A stretch of DNA of 49,037 bases from Actinomycetes bacterium (GTDB taxonomy: Bacteria; Actinomycetota; CALGFH01): contig DASYUT010000313.1 in the NCBI GenBank assembly GCA_036000965.1, positions 1 through 49,037 of the forward strand, in the 5' to 3' direction. This document shows, one piece after another, positions 27,696 to 35,638 of the stretch. Every line of letters begins with the position of its first letter. The first letter of the stretch is position 1. A model generated the notes under the pieces. The model was not told the origin of the DNA. It was given only the letters and a program-made list of their open reading frames with translations, and made no database searches. The position numbers were made by a program, and so were the translations under genes.

Positions 27696-28871
27696 ATGGC
27701 GGAGCAGGAACCCTCCCCGGAGCGGGGGCTCGACGCGTGGGGCACCAGCCGGCGGTCGCGGCTGTTCCCCGGCCCGTTCCTGGTCCACGCCGACCTGCAC
27801 AACCACACCATGCTGTCGGACGGCAAGGGCGACCCGGCGCGCGCCTTCGCCTCGATGCGCGAGGCCGGGCTCGACGTGGCCGCGATCACCGACCACTCCC
27901 GCTGGGCGTCGGTGTTCCTGGGGCTGGTCGACGCGCCCGGCTGGACGGGCATCGACGGCCACGCCTGGGAGACCACGGCGCGGCTGGCCGACGCGGCCGA
28001 CGCGCCGGGCGAGTTCGCCGCCCTGCGCGGGTTCGAGTGGTCGAGTGCGCTGTTCGGGCATGTCAACATCTGGGGCAGCCAGCGGTGGACCGACCCCCTG
28101 CGCACGCTGGTCTTCTCCATGGCCCCACTCTGGCGCTGGCTGGAGCGCCGCGCCCCCGAGGGCCTGATCGGCTTCAACCATCCCGGGACGGGGCGGCTGC
28201 GCTTCGGCAACTTCCGCTACCGGCCGGCCCTGGCCGACCGTGTGGTCAGCCTGGAGATGTTCAACAAGACGCACGACTACCTGTTCAAGGACACCCAGCA
28301 GGGAGGCGAGTCGCCTCTCAACCAGTGCCTGAACGCCGGCTGGCGGGTCGGCATCCTGGGGGTCAGCGACGAGCACGGCACCGACTGGGGGTTCCCGGAG
28401 GACAAGGGCCGGGCGGGCCTGTACGTCCACGAGCTGACCCGGGCGGGCGTGCTCGAGGCCCTCGCCGCCCGGCGCTTCTTCGCGACCCGGGTCAAGGGCC
28501 TGCGCCTGGACGCGTCCCTGGAGGGCGTGCGCATGGGCGGCACGGTCGCCCACCGCGGCGGCCCCGCCCGCTTCGAGGTCGACCTCGACCGCGGCGAGGG
28601 ATGGCAGGGCCGCCCGCTGAACGTGCAGGTGCTCCGCCCCGGGTCGCTGATGCCGGCCCTGGCCGCGGCCGAGGACGTGAAGGTGCCGGAGCCGGAAGAC
28701 CCGGTCGTCGCCTTCGAGACGCGGCTCGACCCGGCCGAGGGCGCCTGGGTGGTGCTCCGGGTCAGCGACCCCGCCGAGCCGCCCGACCCGCGGGCCAAGG
28801 GCGAATGGGCCGGGCTGGGCCGGGCCATCGCCTACTCGAGCCCGTTCTGGCTGGACCCGGTGGGTCGCTGA
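27696..28871 (+). CDS. PHP-domain metallohydrolase (CehA/McbA-like)
   Basis: The 391-residue protein has a PHP metal-binding fold: LVHADLHNHTMLSDG (residues 29-43) with the HxH pair, AAITDHSRWAS, GFNHPGTG and LGVSDEHGTDWG, which together supply the trinuclear metal ligands. Related proteins are phosphoesterases or hydrolases of small substrates; the substrate here is unknown. About 120 C-terminal residues form a beta-rich extension. I chose the ATG at 27696; its ribosome site (GCAGG) is weak. It is divergent from the GH38 mannosidase across 116 bp that must hold both promoters, which suggests linked regulation. It converges with the GT4 gene. Confidence 0.82.
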   Translation: MAEQEPSPERGLDAWGTSRRSRLFPGPFLVHADLHNHTMLSDGKGDPARAFASMREAGLDVAAITDHSRWASVFLGLVDAPGWTGIDGHAWETTARLADAADAPGEFAALRGFEWSSALFGHVNIWGSQRWTDPLRTLVFSMAPLWRWLERRAPEGLIGFNHPGTGRLRFGNFRYRPALADRVVSLEMFNKTHDYLFKDTQQGGESPLNQCLNAGWRVGILGVSDEHGTDWGFPEDKGRAGLYVHELTRAGVLEALAARRFFATRVKGLRLDASLEGVRMGGTVAHRGGPARFEVDLDRGEGWQGRPLNVQVLRPGSLMPALAAAEDVKVPEPEDPVVAFETRLDPAEGAWVVLRVSDPAEPPDPRAKGEWAGLGRAIAYSSPFWLDPVGR

Positions 28872-28913
28872 CCCGGCCCTCCTCGATCCGGGGTACCGCC
28901 TTGGCCTGGCAGT

Positions 28914-28930
28914 GCCGGTCAAGCACCGGC
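28914..28930. terminator. Small hairpin between convergent PHP and GT4 genes
   Basis: GCCGGT at 28914-28919 pairs with ACCGGC at 28925-28930 across a 5-base loop. It lies in the 66-base gap between two convergent stop codons, the usual place for a bidirectional terminator. Confidence 0.45.
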
Positions 28931-28937
28931 GCCGCGC

Positions 28938-30128
28938 TCATGCACGCTGGACCTTCAGGGAGCGTCGGACCCGCCCAGCAGGTGCTTGACCGGGGCTCTC
29001 CGTGAGCCCGGCCTGCGGGGTCAGGCCACCCACGGGCAGGGCCAGCAGGGCCCGCCGGAAGATGGCCTCGTACCCGCTGACCATGCCGGACACGTCGAAG
29101 TTGTCTGCCACCCAGCTACGGCAGCGCCAGGGGTCGAGCTCGCCGGCGCGCTCGATCGCGGCCGGCAGCTTGGCCGGGTCGTCACGGATCCAGCCGGTGA
29201 GCCCGTCGCGGACCACCTCGGGGACCGAGCCGCGGCGCAGGGCCACCACCGGGGTGCCGCAGGCCATGGCCTCGACCATGACGATGCCGAACGGCTCGTC
29301 CCACTGGATCGGGAAGACCAGGCAGTGCGCCTGGGCCAGCAGTTCCTTCTTCTGCTTGGAGTCGGCCTCGCCGAACCAGTGGGCGTCCGGCCCGAGCAGC
29401 GGGCGGACGCGCTGCTCGAAGTACTCATGCTCGGCCGGCTCGTTGCACTTGGCCGCGACGACGATCTCCCGGCCGGCGGCCCGCGCCGCCTTGATGGCGA
29501 GGTCGGGCGACTTCTCCGCGCTCATGCGGCCGAGGAAGAGCACGAACTCCTCCTTCTTGGCCTGGAACGGGTACTCGGCCACCGGGATGGCGTTGTGGAC
29601 CATGCCCGCCCACTGGAGGTGCGGCGCTCTGGTGCGCTGGAACTCGGAGATCGCGACCAGCCGGGCGTACCGGTTGATCATCCGGTAGTACTCGGCCAGC
29701 TCCCCGGTGATCGGGCCGTGGCTGGTGACGATGGCCGGGATCCGGGTGCCGCGGAGCAGCAGCGGCCCGGCCAGGGTGTGGTCGTGGAGGACGTCGACCT
29801 CGAGCTCGTCCAGGTACTCGGTGGCGGTGAGGGCGTGGATCACCTCGGGAAACGACTGGCCCAGCTTGGCGGTTGGCGGCTCGGCGTAGGTGGGCAGGAA
29901 GCGCGCGCCGGTGTGGTCTTCGCCGGCTCCGATCAGCGTGACGTCGTGGCCGCGGGCGACCAGGCCCTGGACGAGCCAGAACAGCATCGCCTCGATGCCG
30001 CCGTAGCCCTTGGGGGGGAGCTCGAACCAGGGCGGGGCGACGAGGGCGATGCGCAGCGGCGAGCGCGCAGGCGTGTACCGCGTTGGGGCGACTCTGACGT
30101 CGCCTGGTGCGATGACGTCCTTCAGCAC
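28938..30128 (-). CDS. Glycosyltransferase family 4
   Basis: The 396-residue cytoplasmic enzyme has the GT-B fold: an N-terminal Rossmann half with PPKGYGGIE and VTSHGPITGE, and a C-terminal half with VLFLGRMSAEKSPDLAI and the nucleotide-sugar motif DEPFGIVMVEAMACGTPVVA, in which the E-x7-E pair is intact. It transfers a sugar to an unknown acceptor. The start is GTG at 30128 with AGGAGGT just upstream. It is not in an obvious operon. The mannosidase and PHP genes next door suggest a glycan-handling neighbourhood, but this is inference. Confidence 0.88.
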   Translation of the reverse strand: MLKDVIAPGDVRVAPTRYTPARSPLRIALVAPPWFELPPKGYGGIEAMLFWLVQGLVARGHDVTLIGAGEDHTGARFLPTYAEPPTAKLGQSFPEVIHALTATEYLDELEVDVLHDHTLAGPLLLRGTRIPAIVTSHGPITGELAEYYRMINRYARLVAISEFQRTRAPHLQWAGMVHNAIPVAEYPFQAKKEEFVLFLGRMSAEKSPDLAIKAARAAGREIVVAAKCNEPAEHEYFEQRVRPLLGPDAHWFGEADSKQKKELLAQAHCLVFPIQWDEPFGIVMVEAMACGTPVVALRRGSVPEVVRDGLTGWIRDDPAKLPAAIERAGELDPWRCRSWVADNFDVSGMVSGYEAIFRRALLALPVGGLTPQAGLTESPGQAPAGRVRRSLKVQRA

Positions 30129-30397
30129 ACTGACCTCCTGGTCCGGACCCGCCGGACGAGTGGACGAGACCGGGCGGGGGGAACCCGGGCTGCTGATGCG
30201 GGGGGTACAGCCGGTTGGAGGGCTATTACCGGCTGCGCATCAGTTCCGTAACTTTGTCATGAACCGGTCGGGAATGTGGAATCGGCCGGTGGCCGCCTGC
30301 GGCCGCGCCGCGGGCGCCATTCCCGGCGCCGAGCCGGACGCCCGGGATCGAAGTCGACCTGGCAGATTCGAGGCCGTGCCGCGCACCGACCGGATGG
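30129..30397. other. Intergenic region between GT4 and LysM genes
   Basis: No gene is seen in these 269 bases. CAGCCGGT at 30208-30215 pairs with ACCGGCTG at 30228-30235 and could terminate the LysM transcript. A second GC-rich inverted repeat lies near 30290-30305. The GT4 promoter should lie here on the minus strand. Confidence 0.5.
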
Positions 30398-31639
30398 TCA
30401 GCTTCCGGCGCTGTTGGGGATGGGTGGAAGGCGCACGGACTCGCCCGGGTAGATGAGGTCCGGGTTCTTGGAACGCAGATGGCTGCGGTTCGCGGCGACC
30501 ACCCGCACCCAGTACGCGGCCACCTCGCTGTTGCGCAGTGACCGTGGGTTGCGCTCGGTGGCCAGGGCGAGCTGGTTCCTGGCGATCAGCCAGAGGTTGT
30601 CGCCCGGCTCCACCCGGTGGATGGACGGCAGGACGGTGCCGCTCGGGCCAGGGCCCGCGCCAGGGCTCGGCTCCCCGGGTCCAGGGGCTCCCGGGGGCGC
30701 GCTGCCGCGGCCCTGCGGGTTCGTGGTCGTCGTGGTCGTGCCGGCCGGGTGGGGCAGATAGCCGGGCCCGGGCGCGCTGGCGGTCGGGGCGGGCTGGCGG
30801 GCCGGCGCGGTGGTGGGGGCGCCTGCGCGCGTGGAGGTTGGGGCACCGGCGCGTGTGGTGGTAGTCGGCGCCGTGGTGGTGACCTGGAACGTGGGCTTCG
30901 GGCCGGGGGGCTCCACCGTCGGGGTGGTCGCCGGCCGGGTGGTCGACGGCGGGGCGGCGGTCGAGGTGGTGGTGGCGGCCCTGGTGGACGTGGTCGTCGA
31001 CAGCGTGGTGGTGGTCGCCGGCGTGGTGGTCTTCGTGGTGGTGGTCTTCGTGGTGGTGGTGGTCTTCGTCGTGGTGGTCGCCGAGGTGGTGGACGTGCTG
31101 CTCGACGGGGCCGCCGGCTGCGAGCCGGTCGGCCCGGCCGGGTGCGGCACGTACCCGTCTGACCGCGGGGTCGTCGTGGTGGTCGTGGCGGCCGTGGCGG
31201 CCGTGGCGGCGACCGGCCCGGGCGCGCTGCGGACCACCAGGGCGCCCGCCACCGCCGGGCTGGCGCCGGCGATCGAGGTGGCCAGTGCGACCGCCACCGC
31301 ACGGTCGGCCACCTGGCGCACGACCGGGAGCGCGAGCCACTCGACCCTGCTGACCAGGGCCGGCACGCGGGTCACGCTGGCCACCAGGTACAGCGCGGTG
31401 CTCGCCAGCAGCCACCAGGCGAGCAGCAGCGCGACCATCCGCAGGACGGCGCCGAGCACGTCCTCGATCGGGCTGTACAGCAGCCACGGGCCGAGGTCGC
31501 GGCCGAAGTGCCGCCAGGGGATCTGGAAGGCGGCCAGCTCGCCGAGCCGGTGCAGCCCAAGGACCGCGCCGACCTCGAGCGCGACCAGGGCCGGGAGCGA
31601 GCCCGCCCTGCGCAGCGCCACAGCCTTGCCGACCGTCAT
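30398..31639 (-). CDS. Membrane protein with Thr-rich linker and C-terminal LysM domain
   Basis: The 413-residue product has three or so membrane spans in the first 130 residues (including GAVLRMVALLLAWWLLASTA), then a long extracytoplasmic linker of Thr, Pro, Ala and Lys (TTTTKTTTTTKTTTTKTTT type) of nearly 200 residues, and a LysM domain at the end (HRVEPGDNLWLIARNQLA to PDLIYPGESVRLPPI). LysM binds peptidoglycan, so the protein probably ties the membrane to the wall. Two short YVPHPAG/YLPHPAG motifs bracket the linker. I start at the ATG at 31639; the ribosome site is poor and the frame is open back to a TTG at 31723, so the start is uncertain. Confidence 0.75.
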   Translation of the reverse strand: MTVGKAVALRRAGSLPALVALEVGAVLGLHRLGELAAFQIPWRHFGRDLGPWLLYSPIEDVLGAVLRMVALLLAWWLLASTALYLVASVTRVPALVSRVEWLALPVVRQVADRAVAVALATSIAGASPAVAGALVVRSAPGPVAATAATAATTTTTTPRSDGYVPHPAGPTGSQPAAPSSSTSTTSATTTTKTTTTTKTTTTKTTTPATTTTLSTTTSTRAATTTSTAAPPSTTRPATTPTVEPPGPKPTFQVTTTAPTTTTRAGAPTSTRAGAPTTAPARQPAPTASAPGPGYLPHPAGTTTTTTNPQGRGSAPPGAPGPGEPSPGAGPGPSGTVLPSIHRVEPGDNLWLIARNQLALATERNPRSLRNSEVAAYWVRVVAANRSHLRSKNPDLIYPGESVRLPPIPNSAGS

Positions 31640-31746
31640 GCTCGCTTCGCCTGCCCCGGTTGGTGTGCATCCGGTGGATGCGATCGAATCGTCAGTGTGC
31701 AAGGGGTCCGTCGCATCGGTCAACGGCTTGGCCCCCGCCCGTGGAC

Positions 31747-31864
31747 AAGACGGGCTCAGGGCACCCCGGCGGGCAGCCCGAGCCCGGCGCCACCGCCTCG
31801 GCTGGAGAAGACGGGCTCAGGGCACGCCGGCGGGCAGCCCGAGCCCGGGCGCCATCGCCTCGGG
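31747..31864. repeat. 56-bp direct duplication of the GGDEF/EAL gene 3' end
   Basis: Copy A (31747-31802) and copy B (31808-31864) both begin AAGACGGGCTCAGGGCAC and continue in step to CGCCTCGG, with about three differences. Copy B contains the stop codon (31817-31819, minus strand) and the last 15 codons of the gene. Copy A lies directly downstream of that stop. Confidence 0.92.
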
Positions 31865-34800
31865 CGGCTGGGGCTGGCCGAAGTAGTAGCCCTGGCCGAT
31901 GTCGCAGCCCAGGTCTCGCAGCCGGGCCACCTGCTCGGCGGTCTCGACTCCCTCGGCCACCGCCCGCAGGTCCAGGTTGTGGGCGAGGTTGACCACCGCG
32001 GTGACGATCGCTGCGTCCTCGGGGTCGCCGAGCAACCCGTCCACGAAGGCCCGGTCGACCTTGACCTTGTCCACCGGGAAGCGCCTGAGGTAGGTGAGCG
32101 AGGAGTAGCCGGTGCCGAAGTCGTCGATCGACAGGCTGACGCCGAGCGCCTTCAGCTCGGCCAGGGCGGCGTAGGTGGACTCGGCGTCCTCCATCAGCAC
32201 GCTCTCGGTGATCTCGAGGTAGATCGAGGCCGGGTCGGCGCCGGTCTCGGCCAGGATGTCGGCGACCAGGCCGGCCAGCTTGGGTCGGGCGAACTGGCGG
32301 GCCGACAGGTTGATGCTCATGTTGAGAGGCCTGCCGCCCGGGCCGGCGGTGCGCCAGCGCTCGGCCTGGCGGCACGCCTCGCGCAGCACGTAGGTGCCGA
32401 TCGGCACGATCAGGCCGGTCTCCTCCGCCAACCCGATGAACTCCTTGGGCTCGAGCAGGCCGCGGGCCGGGTGCTCCCAGCGGACCAGCGCCTCCACGCC
32501 TTCCAGCTCGCCGCTGTCGAGCGACACGTTGGGCTGGTAGAAGACCCGGAACTCGCCTCGCTCGACCGCCCGGTACATGGAGCTGTGCATGGCCAGCCGG
32601 CGCCTGGCCCGCGCGCGCATGGCCTGGTCGAAGACCTCGCGCCGGTTGCCGCCGCGGGCCTTGGCCCGGTACATGGCGGCGTCGGCGTTCTCCATCAGCG
32701 CCTCGGGCCGGAAGTGGGGCCCGCTGCCCAGCGCGATGCCGATGCTCATGGTCACGAAGACCTCGGCCTCGTCGAGCAGGAACGGCTGGGCCACCGCCTC
32801 GGCGACCCGCTCGGCGATGGCCAGGGCGTGGGCCTCGTCGGCGATGCCCTCGCACAAGATCGTGAACTCGTCGCCGCCGAAGCGGGCGACCGTGTCCCCG
32901 GGCCTGATGACCTGCTGCAGGCGCTGGGCGAGGGCGATCAGCAGCTGGTTCCCGGCCGCGTGGCCGAGCGAGTCGTTGATGACCTTGAAGCGGTCGAGGT
33001 CGAGGAAGAGCACGGCCACCGAGGCCCGGCTGCGCTGGGTCCGGGCGAGCGCCATGGTGGCCCGGTCCAGGAAGCAGAGCCGGTTGGGCAGGCCGGTCAG
33101 CGCGTCGTGGGCGGCCTGGTAGGCGAGCCTGGCCTGGGCCTGGGTGCGCTCGATGGCGATGTCGGCCAGGTGTGCGGCCAGCTCGAGGAGCTGCCAGTCC
33201 ACCGGCTCCGGGCTGCGCGGCGTCTCGTGGTAGAGGGTGAGGGTGCCGAGCACCCGGGCCGCGTCCGAGGCCATGATCGGCACCGCCCAGGCCGCCCGGA
33301 CCCCGAGCGCCCTGGCTGCCTCGCGGGTCCGGGCCCAGTTGGGGTGGGTGGTCACGTCGGGCACGATCACCGGGGTCTGGCGGTGGACGGCCGCGCCGCT
33401 CGCGCCGGCCTGCGGGCCGACCACCAGCCCGTCGGCCTTGCCGAGCCCCTCGCTGCACAGGTTCGGGGCGGCCGCCACGCCGAGCCTGCCACCGTCCTCG
33501 TCGAGCAGCAGGATCGCGCAGCGCGCGCGCTCGGCCTCGGTCTCGATCACCCGGGCCAGGACTGCCAGGGTGTCCGACAGCGGGGCGTCCCTGGCGATCA
33601 GGTCGAGCACGTGGGCCTGGCCGGCCAGCAGGGCCTCGGCCCGTTTGCGCTCGGTCACGTCGCGACAGTTGAACACCACCCCGCCGACCGACGGGTCCTC
33701 GAGCAGGTTGTTGGCCAGCGTCTCGACGTGCCGCCAGCGGTCGTCAGCGGCCAGGATGCGGAACTCGAACGTCTGGTTCGGCTCGTGCTGGCCGAGGTGG
33801 TCGCTGAAGCGGGTGCGGGCCTCCTTGACGTCGTCCGGGTGGACCAGGTCGAACAGGTTCTGCCCGATCCGCGTCCCACCCCGGTAGCCGAGCATCCGGG
33901 AGAACGCCGGGCTCGCGTAGGTGATCCCACCGCCCACGTCGAGCACGATCACCATGTGCGAGGAGTTCTGCACCAGCGCCCGGAAGCGGGCCTCGGAGTC
34001 GCGCAGGGCCCGCTCGGCCCGGCGCAGCTCGAACTCCTTGGTGATGTCGCGCGAGGTCAGGATGAGCCGCCGGTAGCGGCTGCCTGCCGCCGGCACGCGC
34101 GCGTAGGCGCAGGAGATCCAGCACGGCTGGCCGTCCGGGCTGAGCACCTCGAGCACCGACGGCAGGATGCAGGGGTCGCTCGCCCAGCGGTCGACCCGCA
34201 CCTCCCGGCCGTCGGTGTCCCTGGGCCGGAGCCGCGACAGCCCCAGGGTACCGACCACGTCGCCGGCCGCGTAGCCGGTGATCCGCTCGAACCCGGGGTT
34301 CCAGCTCGTCACCCTGCCGTCCGGGTCGATGGTGGCGATCCCGTCGGAGGTGTTGGAGAAGATCTCCGACAGCTTGGTCCGCTCCTCGATGATGGCCTCG
34401 AGCAGCTCGCCCTTCTGCAGGGCGCCGGCGACCTCCCCGGCCAGCGTGTCGAGCACGGCGAGCTCGCCCTCCTCGAAGCCCTCGAGCCCGGTCCGGTTGT
34501 AGGTGACCAGCACGCCGGCGGTCTGGCCGCCGGACTGGACCGGAGCGGCCAGGCAGTTGCGCCAGCCGTCGGCCAGCAGCAGCTCCACCATGGCGCTGTC
34601 GCTGGCGCCCGGGCCGACCCGCTTCGCCTCCTCGATCGCGAGCAGCGCGGTGGCCAGCGTGGCACTGCCCATCGGCTCTTGAAACGTGAAGTAGGCGGGG
34701 TTACCGGCGCTCGAGCGGTGGACGGTGCGGGCCCGGCCGGCGACCACCACCAGGTCGGCCGCTTCCGACTCGAAGCACCTGCGCACCTCGAGCAGGAACT

Positions 34801-35635
34801 GCGGGATCGCCTCCCTGGGATCCATCGGCACCCCAAGCGCGTGCATCGCCCGCTGCATGCCTCGGAGGCGGGCACGATCGGCGCGGACCGCGGCGAAGGC
34901 CCGGTTGGCGCGGTGCAGGATCCCCAGAAGCACCATGAACAGCGGGGTTACGGCCGGCTCCCAGGCGTGGGCGGCGACGAAGAGCACGCCGAAGGCGAGG
35001 TTGACAGCGGTCACCAGCAGGCAGGGGATGATGCCCGGCGCGGTCGTGGCGAGGACCTGGCGAAGTGGCTGCTGCCGGTTCAGGTACACGGCGACGGTGA
35101 ACGCCAGGTAGTTGACCAGCCAGCCGGCGAGCATGGCGAGGAGCAGCCCGGGGATGTCGCCGACGGCGGGTGTGGCGCTCGTGCGCATGGAGGTGAACAC
35201 CAGGCTCGCCACCGCCGCGGTGCACATCCACTGGGCCACGTTGAAGCAGGTGACCACCGCGGGAACGCGGAGCAGCCTCTCCGAGACTGCCTTGGCCACC
35301 CCGACCACGAGCACCGCCCCGAGCCCGGGAAGCACGAAGACCAGCGGCGTGAGGACCGCCTCGAAGAGGTCGAACGAGTTGGCCTCGTCGTCGTGGACGA
35401 AACGACCGCCCCGGAGCTGGTAACGAAGCTCCAGGGTGCCCGCGAGGACGAGCGCACCGAGAAGGGTGCCGACCGTGACGACGGACAGCGGCGTGGGCGC
35501 CGGGACGACGGAGGGCGCGGCGGCGGCCACAGCGACGCCGGCCACCGCCAGCAGCGCTGAGAGGAATGGAATCGACCGGGGAACGGCGCCCTTGACCGGC
35601 GCCGTTCCCCGGGGCTCCTGCTCGGATGCGGTCAA
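31817..35635 (-). CDS. Membrane GAF/PAS/PAS/GAF/GGDEF/EAL cyclic-di-GMP protein
   Basis: The 1272-residue protein combines six to eight N-terminal membrane spans (residues 20-245), GAF (265-410), two PAS domains (420-530 and 545-660), a second GAF (675-825), GGDEF (840-1000) and EAL (1012-1260). GGDEF is intact at 920-924 with an RPGD inhibitory site at 911-914. EAL is intact (GVEALVRWEHP, Glu1048) with SIDDFGTGYSSL and LEITES. Both synthesis and breakdown of c-di-GMP are therefore possible. The start appears to be TTG at 35635, five bases after GGGAG and only three after the protease stop, implying coupling. A 13-bp hairpin at codons 9-20 complicates this choice. Confidence 0.88.
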   Translation of the reverse strand: MTASEQEPRGTAPVKGAVPRSIPFLSALLAVAGVAVAAAAPSVVPAPTPLSVVTVGTLLGALVLAGTLELRYQLRGGRFVHDDEANSFDLFEAVLTPLVFVLPGLGAVLVVGVAKAVSERLLRVPAVVTCFNVAQWMCTAAVASLVFTSMRTSATPAVGDIPGLLLAMLAGWLVNYLAFTVAVYLNRQQPLRQVLATTAPGIIPCLLVTAVNLAFGVLFVAAHAWEPAVTPLFMVLLGILHRANRAFAAVRADRARLRGMQRAMHALGVPMDPREAIPQFLLEVRRCFESEAADLVVVAGRARTVHRSSAGNPAYFTFQEPMGSATLATALLAIEEAKRVGPGASDSAMVELLLADGWRNCLAAPVQSGGQTAGVLVTYNRTGLEGFEEGELAVLDTLAGEVAGALQKGELLEAIIEERTKLSEIFSNTSDGIATIDPDGRVTSWNPGFERITGYAAGDVVGTLGLSRLRPRDTDGREVRVDRWASDPCILPSVLEVLSPDGQPCWISCAYARVPAAGSRYRRLILTSRDITKEFELRRAERALRDSEARFRALVQNSSHMVIVLDVGGGITYASPAFSRMLGYRGGTRIGQNLFDLVHPDDVKEARTRFSDHLGQHEPNQTFEFRILAADDRWRHVETLANNLLEDPSVGGVVFNCRDVTERKRAEALLAGQAHVLDLIARDAPLSDTLAVLARVIETEAERARCAILLLDEDGGRLGVAAAPNLCSEGLGKADGLVVGPQAGASGAAVHRQTPVIVPDVTTHPNWARTREAARALGVRAAWAVPIMASDAARVLGTLTLYHETPRSPEPVDWQLLELAAHLADIAIERTQAQARLAYQAAHDALTGLPNRLCFLDRATMALARTQRSRASVAVLFLDLDRFKVINDSLGHAAGNQLLIALAQRLQQVIRPGDTVARFGGDEFTILCEGIADEAHALAIAERVAEAVAQPFLLDEAEVFVTMSIGIALGSGPHFRPEALMENADAAMYRAKARGGNRREVFDQAMRARARRRLAMHSSMYRAVERGEFRVFYQPNVSLDSGELEGVEALVRWEHPARGLLEPKEFIGLAEETGLIVPIGTYVLREACRQAERWRTAGPGGRPLNMSINLSARQFARPKLAGLVADILAETGADPASIYLEITESVLMEDAESTYAALAELKALGVSLSIDDFGTGYSSLTYLRRFPVDKVKVDRAFVDGLLGDPEDAAIVTAVVNLAHNLDLRAVAEGVETAEQVARLRDLGCDIGQGYYFGQPQPPEAMAPGLGLPAGVP
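35578..35610 (-). promoter_or_regulatory. 13-bp perfect hairpin at the protease/GGDEF-EAL junction
   Basis: GGGGAACGGCGCC at 35578-35590 pairs exactly with GGCGCCGTTCCCC at 35598-35610, with a 7-base loop. On the minus strand it starts 28 bases after the protease stop, where a terminator would sit, yet it falls inside the first codons of the next gene if that gene starts at the TTG at 35635. It could be a terminator or attenuator between the two genes. Confidence 0.75.
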
Positions 35636-35638
35636 CCG

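Noticed and set aside
24919-28167. Open frame of 1082 codons opposite the mannosidase
   Set aside because: It is an antisense shadow without domains or a ribosome site; GH38 motifs are on the other strand.
31508-35560. Open frame of 1350 codons opposite the GGDEF/EAL gene
   Set aside because: It is an antisense shadow; GGDEF, EAL, PAS and GAF motifs all lie on the minus strand.
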